Below, piece by piece: positions 41,318-49,305 of a DNA stretch of 64,000 nucleotides. This stretch comes from Chitinophagaceae bacterium (GTDB lineage: Bacteria > Bacteroidota > Bacteroidia > Chitinophagales > Chitinophagaceae). The notes under the pieces are model-generated. The model made no database searches. It saw only the letters and a program-made list of their open reading frames with translations, and was not told the origin of the DNA. Position 1 is the stretch's first letter. Each line of letters begins with the position of its first letter. The DNA lies in contig JADKKA010000019.1 in NCBI GenBank assembly GCA_016720745.1, forward strand, positions 744,001 to 808,000, written 5' to 3'. The position numbers and the translations under genes were made by a program.

Positions 41318-42625
41318 ATGCCAGCAACCAATCGCCGCAGATTCCTCCAGCGGGCAGGAATATTTTCAGCTACCGCCTTTCTTTCCGGGTTAACAAAACC
41401 AGCCTGGAGCCGGAACCTGGATGCGGCCATCCGTGATGCAGAAGGACTCTCGCCGGAGGCGTTGGCAACAGAGGAGGATTTCTGGTATTATATTCAGCAA
41501 TCCTTTACAGTATCACCATCCTTAATCAATCTGAATAACGGAGGCGTGTCACCTGCTCCCAAAACGGTACAGGAAGCCATGAAGCGCTATTATGATCTAA
41601 GCAACGAAGCACCCAGTTACTATATGTGGCGGGTGCTGGACCAGGGCCGTGAACCCCTCCGCAGAAATCTGGCCAAGCTGGCCGGTTGTTCACCAGAAGA
41701 AATAGCCATTAACCGCAATTCTTCTGAGGGACTGGAAACTGTGATTTTTGGTTTACAGTTGAAAGCAGGAGATGAGGTGGTGGCCGCCAAACAGGATTAT
41801 CCCAATATGATCAATGCCTACAAGCAAAGGGAACAAAGGGATGGTATCAAAATGGTTTGGATCAACCTGGAACTGCCCAGTGAGGATGAGCAGTATCTGG
41901 TGAAACAGTATGTGAATGCGTTTACACCCCGAACCAAAGTGGTACATATCACTCATATTGTAAACTGGAACGGACAAATACTTCCGGTGAAGCAGATCGC
42001 ACAGGAGGCACATAAAAGAGGAATAGAAGTGGTAGTGGATGGGGCCCATAGTTTTGCCCATTTTGATTTCAAAGTGCCGGACCTGGATGCTGATTATTTT
42101 GCGGCAAGTCTCCATAAATGGTTGTATGCGCCTATCGGCAGTGGAATGTTATATGTAAGAAAAGAAAAGATTAAAAACCTCTACCCGCTTTTTGCAGTAG
42201 ATAATCCGCTGAAAGATGATATCCGGAAATTTGAAGCCCTGGGCACCCGGCCTTTTTTTATCGAGCAGGCCATTGGAAAAGCGATTGAGTTTCATGATAT
42301 GATTGGTAGTGAAAGAAAAGAAAAACGACTTCACTATCTCAAGAATTACTGGATGGAAAAAGTGAAGGACCTGCCTGGAATTTATTTCAATACCTCCCTG
42401 CATCCCAAATGGGGTTGTGCCATCGGGAATATTGGGTTTACCGGCCGTAAACCGGGAGAACTGGATTCCTTCCTGCTTGATAAATACAAAGTACATACGG
42501 TAGGAATCGAATGGGAGAATATCAAAGGCATCCGGGTCACCCCGAATGTATACACCACTACCAAAAACCTGGATGTATTGGTGGAGGGCATCAGGGCGTA
42601 TTCGAAATTGAAAATTGAAAGTTGA
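41318..42625 (+). CDS. Tat-exported aminotransferase class V-fold PLP enzyme
   Basis: A 435-aa protein. A twin-arginine signal (NRRRFLQRAGIFSATAF) at residues 5-21 implies export of the folded, cofactor-loaded enzyme. The PLP domain resembles isopenicillin-N epimerase and cysteine desulfurase-type proteins: LINLNNGGVSPAPKTVQ, INRNSSEGLETVIFGL, VVDGAHSFAHFDF, the Schiff-base Lys267 in ASLHKWLYAPIGSGM, and GTRPFFIEQAIG. Substrate unknown; racemase, epimerase or lyase activity is possible. It lies between cphA and cphB, which makes a link to amino-acid turnover conceivable but unproven. Its last codons fall in a TTGAAAR heptamer repeat. Near-consensus TACATTTA lies at 41297-41304. Confidence 0.85.
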   Translation: MPATNRRRFLQRAGIFSATAFLSGLTKPAWSRNLDAAIRDAEGLSPEALATEEDFWYYIQQSFTVSPSLINLNNGGVSPAPKTVQEAMKRYYDLSNEAPSYYMWRVLDQGREPLRRNLAKLAGCSPEEIAINRNSSEGLETVIFGLQLKAGDEVVAAKQDYPNMINAYKQREQRDGIKMVWINLELPSEDEQYLVKQYVNAFTPRTKVVHITHIVNWNGQILPVKQIAQEAHKRGIEVVVDGAHSFAHFDFKVPDLDADYFAASLHKWLYAPIGSGMLYVRKEKIKNLYPLFAVDNPLKDDIRKFEALGTRPFFIEQAIGKAIEFHDMIGSERKEKRLHYLKNYWMEKVKDLPGIYFNTSLHPKWGCAIGNIGFTGRKPGELDSFLLDKYKVHTVGIEWENIKGIRVTPNVYTTTKNLDVLVEGIRAYSKLKIES

Positions 42626-42628
42626 AAA
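42608..42628. repeat. Heptamer repeat overlapping a gene end
   Basis: Three units TTGAAAA, TTGAAAG, TTGAAAA. The first two and a half encode the final residues and stop of the PLP enzyme gene, so the repeat has entered the coding end. Confidence 0.5.
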
Positions 42629-42676
42629 CAGGATTTCAAGGAATCAATTCTCCATATCCATTCCTATCTTCACGGC

Positions 42677-44010
42677 ATGCCCACCGCACTCACTAACCGG
42701 AAAATCACCCTGGTACAGGCAACTGCGATCAATATGATCGATATGGTGGGGATCGGTCCATTTGTGGTGATGCCCTTTGTGGTGGCACAGTTCAGCAATG
42801 GTTTATTTATCTGGGCATGGATTTTTGGCGCCATTACAGCATTGGCCGATGCCATGATCTGGAGTGAACTGGGTGCTAAATACCCGCTGGCGGGAGGAAC
42901 CTATCAGTTTCACCGGATTGCTTTTGGCGAAAAGGGAGGCAAACTGATGAGCTTTCTCTTTGTCTGGCAAACAGCGATCCAGGCGCCCCTGGTCGTTGCT
43001 TCGGCCAGTATCGGATTTGCACAGTATCTCACTTATATTATTCCATTGGAATGGTGGCAGCAGAAAATGGTATCGGGCGGACTCGTCATCCTCGTCCTGC
43101 TACTGCTTTACCGTAAAATTGAGACCATTGGGAAAATATCGGTAATCATGGGCAGTATTGTAGTGCTCACCATCATTTGGATCATCATTACCGGACTCAT
43201 GGCCAAACAACAACCGGTTCCATTACTCCCTGCTGGTGGCGATTCTTTTTTAGTTATGCTTTATGGGCAGCGATTGGCCAGGCTTCGGTTAAAACTGTTT
43301 ATGCATACCTCGGCTATTATAATGTTTGTCACCTGGGTGGTGAAATAAAGAACCCGGGAGTAAACATCCCCCGGAGTATTTTTATTTCCATTTTCGGGAT
43401 AACATCTCTTTACCTGATGATGAATATCAGTGTTATGGGTGTGATCCCCTGGCAGATAGTTGAAAAGGATAATAAATACCTGGTGAGTACATTCATGCAG
43501 CTGGTATATGGTCAGCAGGCGGGGTTACTGGTTACTGTATTGATTCTTTGTATTGCCTTTTCCTCCCTCTTTGCCGTTGTGTTAGGGTATTCAAGAGTGC
43601 CTTATGCGGCTGCAGTGGATGGGAATTTCTTTACAGTATTCGGGAAACTGCATCCAACTAAACATTTCCCGCATATTTCTCTGCTTGTATTGTGCGGACT
43701 TGGATTCCTGTTCAGTCTGCTCTTTCGTTTGTCGGAAGTCATCAGCTCAATCCTGGCTATGCGGATTTTGGTGCAGTTTATCGGTCAGGGGGTAGGCGTA
43801 TCCTTATTAAGGGCCAGACTGGGTAGTAAGGATCTGCCATTTAAAATGTGGCTATTTCCTCTGCCGGTCATCCTCTCCGTTCTGATTTGGATTTTTCTAC
43901 TGGTATCTACCGGCTGGTTTGCAGTCTGGGGCACTTCGATCGCATTGCTGGGTATCCTGGTTTATTATGTAAAGATCAACTACCTCGATAAAACATCCCT
44001 CGCCAACTAA
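42677..44010 (+). pseudogene. APC-family amino-acid permease, reading frame interrupted at a slippery site
   Basis: Encoded in two frames: 42677 to about 43252 (ITLVQATAINMIDMVGIGPF, GAKYPLAGGTYQFHRIAFGE, then helices to LLPAGGDSF) and about 43252-44010 (SYALWAAIGQASVKTVYAYL, GEIKNPGVNIPRSIFISIFG, SRVPYAAAVDGNFFTVFGKL and further helices). Joined by a -1 shift it gives about 444 aa and 12 membrane helices, normal for APC transporters, which exchange or import amino acids. The break is at T6 then A (43246-43252), zero-frame T_TTT_TTA, the heptamer class used by HIV-1 gag-pol. A missing base in the T run gives the same picture. It lies between a PLP enzyme and cyanophycinase; Arg or Asp transport is a reasonable guess. 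Confidence 0.8.
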
Positions 44011-44052
44011 TATCCCTCCTGATAGTTATCGGCCTCTCTCAGGTCGGGAACC

Positions 44053-44176
44053 CTAATATCCTAATATCTTAATATCCTTATCCCTCCTTCGCTATGGCTA
44101 CGGCGGGCGATGCATTCCCACATTCCCACATTCTCACATTTCCACATTTCCACATTCTCACATTCCCACATTCTCT
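44053..44176. repeat. Composite intergenic element with octamer arrays and GC-rich core
   Basis: Left: three 8-bp units CTAATATC, CTAATATC, TTAATATC (44053-44076). Middle: a 33-bp core (44078-44110) that matches 8795-8827 at 26 of 33 positions. Right: eight 8-bp units of the form CATTYYCA (44113-44176). It fills the spacer between the permease and cyanophycinase. The same CATTYYCA unit appears in the tRNA spacer at 63.8-63.9 kb. Confidence 0.8.
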
Positions 44177-44193
44177 CTCTCTGATTTTTCTAT

Positions 44194-44201
44194 TACATTT
44201 G
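44194..44201 (+). promoter_or_regulatory. -7 element for cyanophycinase
   Basis: TACATTTG, an exact TAnnTTTG match, 20 bases upstream of the cphB ATG and directly after the octamer array. Confidence 0.45.
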
Positions 44202-44221
44202 TTTGAATCAAACCCTTTTGA

Positions 44222-45115
44222 ATGAACCAACCCAGGGGAAAGCTGATCGCTATTGGAGGCGCAGAAGACAAAGGAACAGATTTGGAGACCGGTGAGTTTC
44301 ACCGCAGTAATCTCAATTTTTTTGAATTGGGGATCCTTCGGCGGGTAGTGGAGGAAGCTGGTGGCGTGAACGCCAGGATTGAAGTAATCACTACTGCTTC
44401 CACGATACCATACGAAGTAGGCGAAAATTACCTGAATGCATTTGGCAAGATAGGTTGCACTAATATCGGGCTGATGCATATCCGTAATCGCCAGGATGCC
44501 ATGGAGGCCCAATACCTTAGCCGGATCATGGAATGCGATGCGGTGATGTTTAGTGGCGGTAATCAATTACGGCTCAGTGTTACGGATGGCGGCACCGAGT
44601 TCCTGGCCTTGCTGAAAAAAAGATACCAGGAAGATCAGTTCCTGATCGCTGGTACATCTGCAGGTGCCATGGCCATGGGTCAAACAATGATCTATGAAGG
44701 CAATGCCACCAGGGCCCATTTGAAAGGGGAAGTGAAAATGACATCCGGACTTGGTTTTATCAACTCGGTTATTATTGATTCCCATTTTGAAAAAAGAGGA
44801 AGATTTGGAAGGCTGGCCCAGGCGGTAGCGACGAATCCTTCCACGATTGGAATCGGACTGGGAGAAGATACCGGTATGCTGATCACAGAAGGCAATAAGA
44901 TGGAAGCGATCGGCAGCGGATTGGTAGTGATCGTAGACGGGCACGATATCCTGCATTCAAATATTGCAGATATTCCGGATGGCAATCCGATCAGCATGGA
45001 AAATTTAAAAGTACATTTCTGTGAAAAAGGAAATGGTTACCTGATTCGCGAAAGAAAATACCTGCCGGAAGCAAGCAGTGGTTCGGTGATACCTAAGCAG
45101 GTGGATGTGGAATAG
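44222..45115 (+). CDS. cphB: Cyanophycinase
   Basis: A 297-aa serine peptidase of family S51 that cleaves cyanophycin to beta-Asp-Arg dipeptides. The nucleophile is Ser146 in IAGTSAGAMAM; other family marks are LIAIGGAEDKG at the N-terminus, ITTASTIPYEVGENYL, FSGGNQLRLS, the DSHFEKRGRFGRL block and IGLGEDTGMLI. No signal peptide, so it acts in the cytosol as expected for mobilising an intracellular store. Own promoter-like motif; cphA lies 3 kb away on the opposite strand. Confidence 0.95.
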   Translation: MNQPRGKLIAIGGAEDKGTDLETGEFHRSNLNFFELGILRRVVEEAGGVNARIEVITTASTIPYEVGENYLNAFGKIGCTNIGLMHIRNRQDAMEAQYLSRIMECDAVMFSGGNQLRLSVTDGGTEFLALLKKRYQEDQFLIAGTSAGAMAMGQTMIYEGNATRAHLKGEVKMTSGLGFINSVIIDSHFEKRGRFGRLAQAVATNPSTIGIGLGEDTGMLITEGNKMEAIGSGLVVIVDGHDILHSNIADIPDGNPISMENLKVHFCEKGNGYLIRERKYLPEASSGSVIPKQVDVE

Positions 45116-45118
45116 GCA

Positions 45119-45139
45119 AGTGGCTAGTGGCGAGTGGGG
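45119..45139. repeat. Heptamer tandem repeat AGTGGNN, three units
   Basis: AGTGGCT, AGTGGCG, AGTGGGG directly after the cyanophycinase stop, followed by looser G-rich copies to about 45175. Function unknown. Confidence 0.5.
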
Positions 45140-45338
45140 ATGGCTAGAGGGGTTCAGCAAGTGGGGATTGGAAAATGGGAATGTATCAATTTTGGGTTAA
45201 GTTGGTTGATGCTGAGTTAATCTGGAAAATTTGAGGTAAACCAGGTTGGGTTAACGGGAATAACTGATGGAAAAGATGGTTACGAATTTATGTAAGGCTT
45301 ATCGGATAAAGGCGCATCTGTTTTTAAATTATTTGTCA

Positions 45339-46010
45339 ATGAAAAAGATAATCATTCTCGGCCTTGTGATCATTGCATCCTTTTCTTTTACCATGCAAAA
45401 AAAATCGAAAGTCATTTTCTTTGGGGATTCCATCACTGAGCTGGGTGCCAGGCCAGGCGGGTATATCACCCGGGTTGACAGCATGTGCCGGTTAGCGGGC
45501 AAAGGCGGTGATTATGAATTTGCCGGAGCTGGTATCGGTGGAAATAAAGTATATGATCTGTATCTAAGGATGGAAGATGATGTGCTGGCCAAAAATCCGG
45601 ATATCGTTGTGATCTATGTAGGGGTGAATGATGTCTGGCATAAAAGTATGTTTGGTACCGGTACTGATCCGGATAAATTTGAGAAATTCTACCAGGCCAT
45701 CCTGAATAAATTAAAATCAAAAAATATCAGGGCGATTCTTTGCACGCCTGCTGTAGTAGGGGAAAAAACAGATATGAGTAATCCCCTGGACGGCGACCTG
45801 AACCGGTACAGTAATATCATTCGCAGTATTGCCACTAAAAATGGACTTCCACTTGTTGACCTCAGGAAAAAATTTGTTGATTACCTGATTAAAAATAATC
45901 CAGGTAATGAAGAAAAAAATATTCTTACCTATGACCGCGTTCACATGAATTCAAAAGGTGATCAGTTCATTGCTGATGAAATGTGGAATGTCTTGCAGGG
46001 GCTTAAATGA
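45339..46010 (+). CDS. SGNH/GDSL-family hydrolase
   Basis: A 223-aa protein with an N-terminal signal or anchor (MKKIIILGLVIIASFSF). The SGNH blocks are clear: block I FFGDSITELG (catalytic Ser), block II Gly in GAGIGGNKVYDL, block III YVGVNDVWH (Asn), and block V DRVHMNSKGDQF (Asp/His). Such enzymes deacetylate or de-esterify polysaccharides and lipids, here probably in the periplasm. The ATG at 45339 is chosen because it begins the signal; a longer frame starts at 45267 in the spacer. It overlaps the next gene tail-to-tail by 8 bases. Confidence 0.88.
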   Translation: MKKIIILGLVIIASFSFTMQKKSKVIFFGDSITELGARPGGYITRVDSMCRLAGKGGDYEFAGAGIGGNKVYDLYLRMEDDVLAKNPDIVVIYVGVNDVWHKSMFGTGTDPDKFEKFYQAILNKLKSKNIRAILCTPAVVGEKTDMSNPLDGDLNRYSNIIRSIATKNGLPLVDLRKKFVDYLIKNNPGNEEKNILTYDRVHMNSKGDQFIADEMWNVLQGLK

Positions 46011-46641
46011 CTTTCTTAAGTAATGATGAGATAACGTCTGGATTATTCATGATCATCAGATGGGTCCCGCCTTTTACTGCATAATCGGCTTTTACTTTTC
46101 GGAAGGGAAGCAAACGGTCGGCTGTTCCATGAATATGTATCACATTGCCGGGTATCGTTTTATTTTTCCAATGAAGAATGGCCTCAATAGCCCATTTGGT
46201 AAAGTGGAAGTCGGAGTCTCTTAAAATGGCTGTAAATACCTCTTTTTGACGGCTGCCTCTGGGGGAAAAGAATAATCTTCGGATAAACACTCCTTTCTTT
46301 AATAATGAGGCGGGAATAAGTTTGTATAAAGGCAGGTATTTCCCGGTCTTTAGAATTCGTGGAAATGCTGTTGTTGTTTTATTACTTGACACCAGTATTG
46401 CCTTCACCGTTGGGTCGGCCAGCGCCATTTCAGCTGCCAGCATGCCACCGAAGGACAAACCGACAATTACAGGGTGGGGGGTAGTGATTTGTGCTTTTAG
46501 CCGGAGGGCATAATGTTGCAGTGTTTCCTTTTTTTCAGGTTTGATCCAGTCAATAAAGACAGGATCACAAAATGAAAGATCCAGGAAGGAAAAGGCACGC
46601 TTATCCGCACCCAAACCACTGATAAAATATACTTTTTTCAG
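46003..46641 (-). CDS. Alpha/beta hydrolase, possible CTG start
   Basis: A protein of about 212 aa with the alpha/beta hydrolase triad: nucleophile Ser in VIVGLSFGGMLA, an Asp in IHGTADRLLPF and a His in KGGTHLMIMN. Substrate unknown; probably an esterase-like enzyme. The natural N-terminus should include the first strand KKVYFISGLGADKR, but the only in-frame codon before it that could initiate is CTG at 46639-46641, or otherwise TTG at 46612-46614, which would cut the strand. There is no in-frame ATG or GTG between the upstream stop and this point. The CTG sits 11 bases after the tyrS stop, so translation may depend on coupling to tyrS. Confidence 0.75.
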   Translation of the reverse strand: MKKVYFISGLGADKRAFSFLDLSFCDPVFIDWIKPEKKETLQHYALRLKAQITTPHPVIVGLSFGGMLAAEMALADPTVKAILVSSNKTTTAFPRILKTGKYLPLYKLIPASLLKKGVFIRRLFFSPRGSRQKEVFTAILRDSDFHFTKWAIEAILHWKNKTIPGNVIHIHGTADRLLPFRKVKADYAVKGGTHLMIMNNPDVISSLLKKVI

Positions 46642-46651
46642 ATCTAACTGA

Positions 46652-47929
46652 TTAAATAGCGGTGATCAGGAAATAATTCTTCTTTCCTTTTTGCGCAAGA
46701 ATATACTGTTGATGCAATAGGTGGGACTGGTCAATCCTTGTGTCAATCCCTTCCACTTTCTTGCGGTTAATGCTGATGCCGCCACCCTGTACCAGTTTCC
46801 GGGCTTCTCCTTTACTGGGGGCGATACCGGTTTCAGCCAGAAAGCTCACGATATCAATACCAGTTGCAATACTTGCTGTGGGGAAATCAATTTTCACCAC
46901 GCCTTCCATATTCTCCAGGTCTTCGGCACTAAGGCTTTCGGCCGGGGCATTTTGGTTGGCAAATAATTTCTCCGTAGTACGGATAGCTTCTTCAAGAGCG
47001 GGTGCACCATGGACAAAGCGGGTCACTTCTTCAGCCAGTCTTTTCTGTAATAAACGGGCTGCCGGATTCAACTGCTGTTGGGCGGTCAGTTCTTCGATAG
47101 CTGCTTTATCCAGGAAAGTGAAAATGCGGATCCATTTCTCTGCATCCGAATCACTGGCATTAAGCCAGAACTGGTAGAACTGATAGGGGCTGGTTCGTTG
47201 AGGATCCAGCCAAACATTTCCGGATTCTGTTTTTCCGAATTTACCGCCGTCTGCCTTTGTGATCAGCGGATTAGTGAATACAAAAGCTTCTCCGCCACTT
47301 TTCCGGCGGATCAGTTCCGTACCGGTTGTCATATTTCCCCATTGATCGCTTCCGCCCATCTGCAGTTTGCAGTTCTTATGGGCATGCAGCCAGTAAAAAT
47401 CATAACCCTGCATCAGCTGATAAGCAAATTCAGTATAACTGATCCCGGTTTCACCTTCTATTCTTTTCTTCACACTGTCTTTGGCCATCATATAGTTTAC
47501 AGTGATATGCTTGCCGGCATCCCGCAGAAAATCGATAAAGGATATATTTTTGAACCAATCGTAATTATTGGCCATTTCTGCGGCATTGGGAATAGCAGGG
47601 TTAAAATCCAGGAACTGCTCCAGTTGGGCTTTCACGCCGGCCACATTTTTTTGAAGGGTCTCTTCACTGAGCAGGTTTCTTTCTTCGCTTTTACCACTGG
47701 GATCACCCACCATGCCGGTGGCACCACCCACTAAAGCAATCGGTTTATGGCCGGCTTTCTGAAAATGGACGAGGAGCAGGATGGGGACCAGGCTGCCAAT
47801 ATGCAGGCTGTCGGCCGTGGGGTCGAAGCCTATATAGCCCGTTGTCATTTCTTTTTTCAGTTGTTCTTCGGTTCCGGGCATGATATCCTGGATCATCCCT
47901 CGCCAGCGGAGTTCTTCGATCAAATTCAT
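46652..47929 (-). CDS. tyrS: Tyrosyl-tRNA synthetase
   Basis: A 425-aa class I aminoacyl-tRNA synthetase. The HIGH-type motif is HIGS in DPTADSLHIGSLVP, the tyrosine pocket lies in LVGGATGMVGDPSGKS and QLMQGYDFYWLH, the KMSKS-type loop is KFGKTESGN, and the C-terminal S4 RNA-binding domain begins near residue 355 (SKGEARKLVQGGGISINRKKV). The ATG at 47929 (MNLIEELRWRG) is preferred over an in-frame codon at 48016, which lies upstream of the promoter motif. tRNA-Tyr itself lies at 63690. Last step before the alpha/beta hydrolase gene in the same transcript. Confidence 0.95.
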   Translation of the reverse strand: MNLIEELRWRGMIQDIMPGTEEQLKKEMTTGYIGFDPTADSLHIGSLVPILLLVHFQKAGHKPIALVGGATGMVGDPSGKSEERNLLSEETLQKNVAGVKAQLEQFLDFNPAIPNAAEMANNYDWFKNISFIDFLRDAGKHITVNYMMAKDSVKKRIEGETGISYTEFAYQLMQGYDFYWLHAHKNCKLQMGGSDQWGNMTTGTELIRRKSGGEAFVFTNPLITKADGGKFGKTESGNVWLDPQRTSPYQFYQFWLNASDSDAEKWIRIFTFLDKAAIEELTAQQQLNPAARLLQKRLAEEVTRFVHGAPALEEAIRTTEKLFANQNAPAESLSAEDLENMEGVVKIDFPTASIATGIDIVSFLAETGIAPSKGEARKLVQGGGISINRKKVEGIDTRIDQSHLLHQQYILAQKGKKNYFLITAI

Positions 47930-47949
47930 TTTAAACCAGTGATTTAGCG

Positions 47950-47957
47950 CAAAAGTA
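47950..47957 (-). promoter_or_regulatory. -7 element for tyrS
   Basis: On the minus strand TACTTTTG, an exact TAnnTTTG match, 20 bases upstream of the ATG. No T-box-like leader fits in the short distance. Confidence 0.5.
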
Positions 47958-48162
47958 AGCCAGAAAAATAAAGGGAAGGGGTTCGGGCAATATTTTTCTA
48001 AACAATTCGTTTTCAATAATTAGCCTTTTTGTCCAATAACCTATGAATTTCGGACCTGAAGGACTAATTTTATATATCCGCTGCCGGGATGAAACCCGGA
48101 ACAGGGGTATCCCGTACTTATGAAAGCGATCCGATTTTAAACGCTTATCGAAAATTGTCCGA

Positions 48163-49275
48163 ATGAAACCAACCACCCTCTGTTTGTCAGTATTGACAAT
48201 CCTTTTTTCCATTAGTGCCACAGCACAATTCAGGAAGTATTCCAATGAATTTTTAAATATTGGGGCTGGTGCCCGCGGATTGGCCATGGGAGGAGCCCAG
48301 GTGGCATCTGTACAGGATGGCACATCCGGCTACTGGAATCCAGCGGGTCTCACTGGTGTAAAAAACAATCCGCAGGTAAACCTGATGCATGCAGAGTATT
48401 TTGCCGGTATCGGTAAATACGATTATGTGGGAGTTGCATTTCCTACCGCCAATAATAAACGCACGATCGGGATTACCGGTTTGCGTTTTGCCGTGGATGA
48501 TATCATGAATACACTCTTTCTGGTGGAGCCTGACGGAACCATCAATTATAATAATATCCAGGCCTTCTCATCTGCGGATTATGCCTTTATCTTTTCTTTC
48601 GCCCAGAAACTAAAAGAGACAGAAAAAAAGAATATCAATTTTGGGTTAAATGCCAAAGTGATTCACCGCAGTGTGGGAAAATTTGCAAAAGCCTGGGGCT
48701 TTGGGCTGGATGCCGGAATTCAGGCACATATCAAAAACTGGCGTTTTGGTATTGCCGCCAGAGATATCACCACCACTTTCAATGCATGGTCTTTCAGTTT
48801 TACTGAAAGAGAAAAAGAAGTGCTTTACCTTACTAAAAATGAAATTCCAGTCAAATCAACTGAACTTACAGCACCAAGACTGGTGCTCGGGATTGCCAGA
48901 AACTTCCAGTTGAGTAAAAAAACCAGCCTGCTGGCTGAGGCCAATCTGGATGTTACGTTTGACGGACAGCGCAATACATTAATCAGTGCCGATCCGGTTA
49001 GTGCAGATCCTAAAATGGGACTGGAGCTAAATATCAATAATGTATTCTACCTCCGAGGTGGTATCAATAATTTTCAAAAAGCACTTTCTGACGGAGATAC
49101 ACTCAATCTAAAAAAAGTCTGGATCTATCAGCCCTCTGCAGGAGCGGGTTTTAAAATAGGAAATGTAACTATTGATTACGCCTTTACCAATCTTGCCAAT
49201 CAATCCAACCCTTTATTTACCCATGTGTTTTCCCTAAAACTGGACATGGTTAAAGCGAAAAAAGAAAACGACTAA
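48163..49275 (+). CDS. PorV/PorQ-family outer-membrane protein (type IX secretion)
   Basis: A 370-aa protein with a signal peptide (cleavage near ATAQ). The mature chain opens with FLNIGAGARGLAMGGAQVASVQDGTSGYWNPAGL, whose parts GAGARGLAMGGA and YWNPAGL are hallmarks of the PorV/PorQ/FadL-like barrel family. Repeated amphipathic strands follow (WGFGLDAGIQAHIKNWRFGI, FYLRGGINNFQKAL, GAGFKIGNVTIDYAF). PorV carries type IX cargo from the translocon to the PorU attachment complex. The gene lies 30 bases upstream of a PorU-like peptidase gene, which supports the call. Assignment to PorV rather than PorQ is by neighbour and remains open. Confidence 0.85.
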   Translation: MKPTTLCLSVLTILFSISATAQFRKYSNEFLNIGAGARGLAMGGAQVASVQDGTSGYWNPAGLTGVKNNPQVNLMHAEYFAGIGKYDYVGVAFPTANNKRTIGITGLRFAVDDIMNTLFLVEPDGTINYNNIQAFSSADYAFIFSFAQKLKETEKKNINFGLNAKVIHRSVGKFAKAWGFGLDAGIQAHIKNWRFGIAARDITTTFNAWSFSFTEREKEVLYLTKNEIPVKSTELTAPRLVLGIARNFQLSKKTSLLAEANLDVTFDGQRNTLISADPVSADPKMGLELNINNVFYLRGGINNFQKALSDGDTLNLKKVWIYQPSAGAGFKIGNVTIDYAFTNLANQSNPLFTHVFSLKLDMVKAKKEND

Positions 49276-49305
49276 AACTTCTGTACGCAATCTAAACTGC
49301 CTCAC

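Noticed and set aside
43177..43250. Upstream extension of the second permease frame as a separate start
   Set aside because: This part overlaps the conserved first frame and encodes an unlikely His/Thr/Trp-rich peptide; the second half makes sense only as a continuation of the first.
44113..44176. Octamer array as a CRISPR
   Set aside because: Units are 8 bp with no spacers between them and no cas genes occur in the window.
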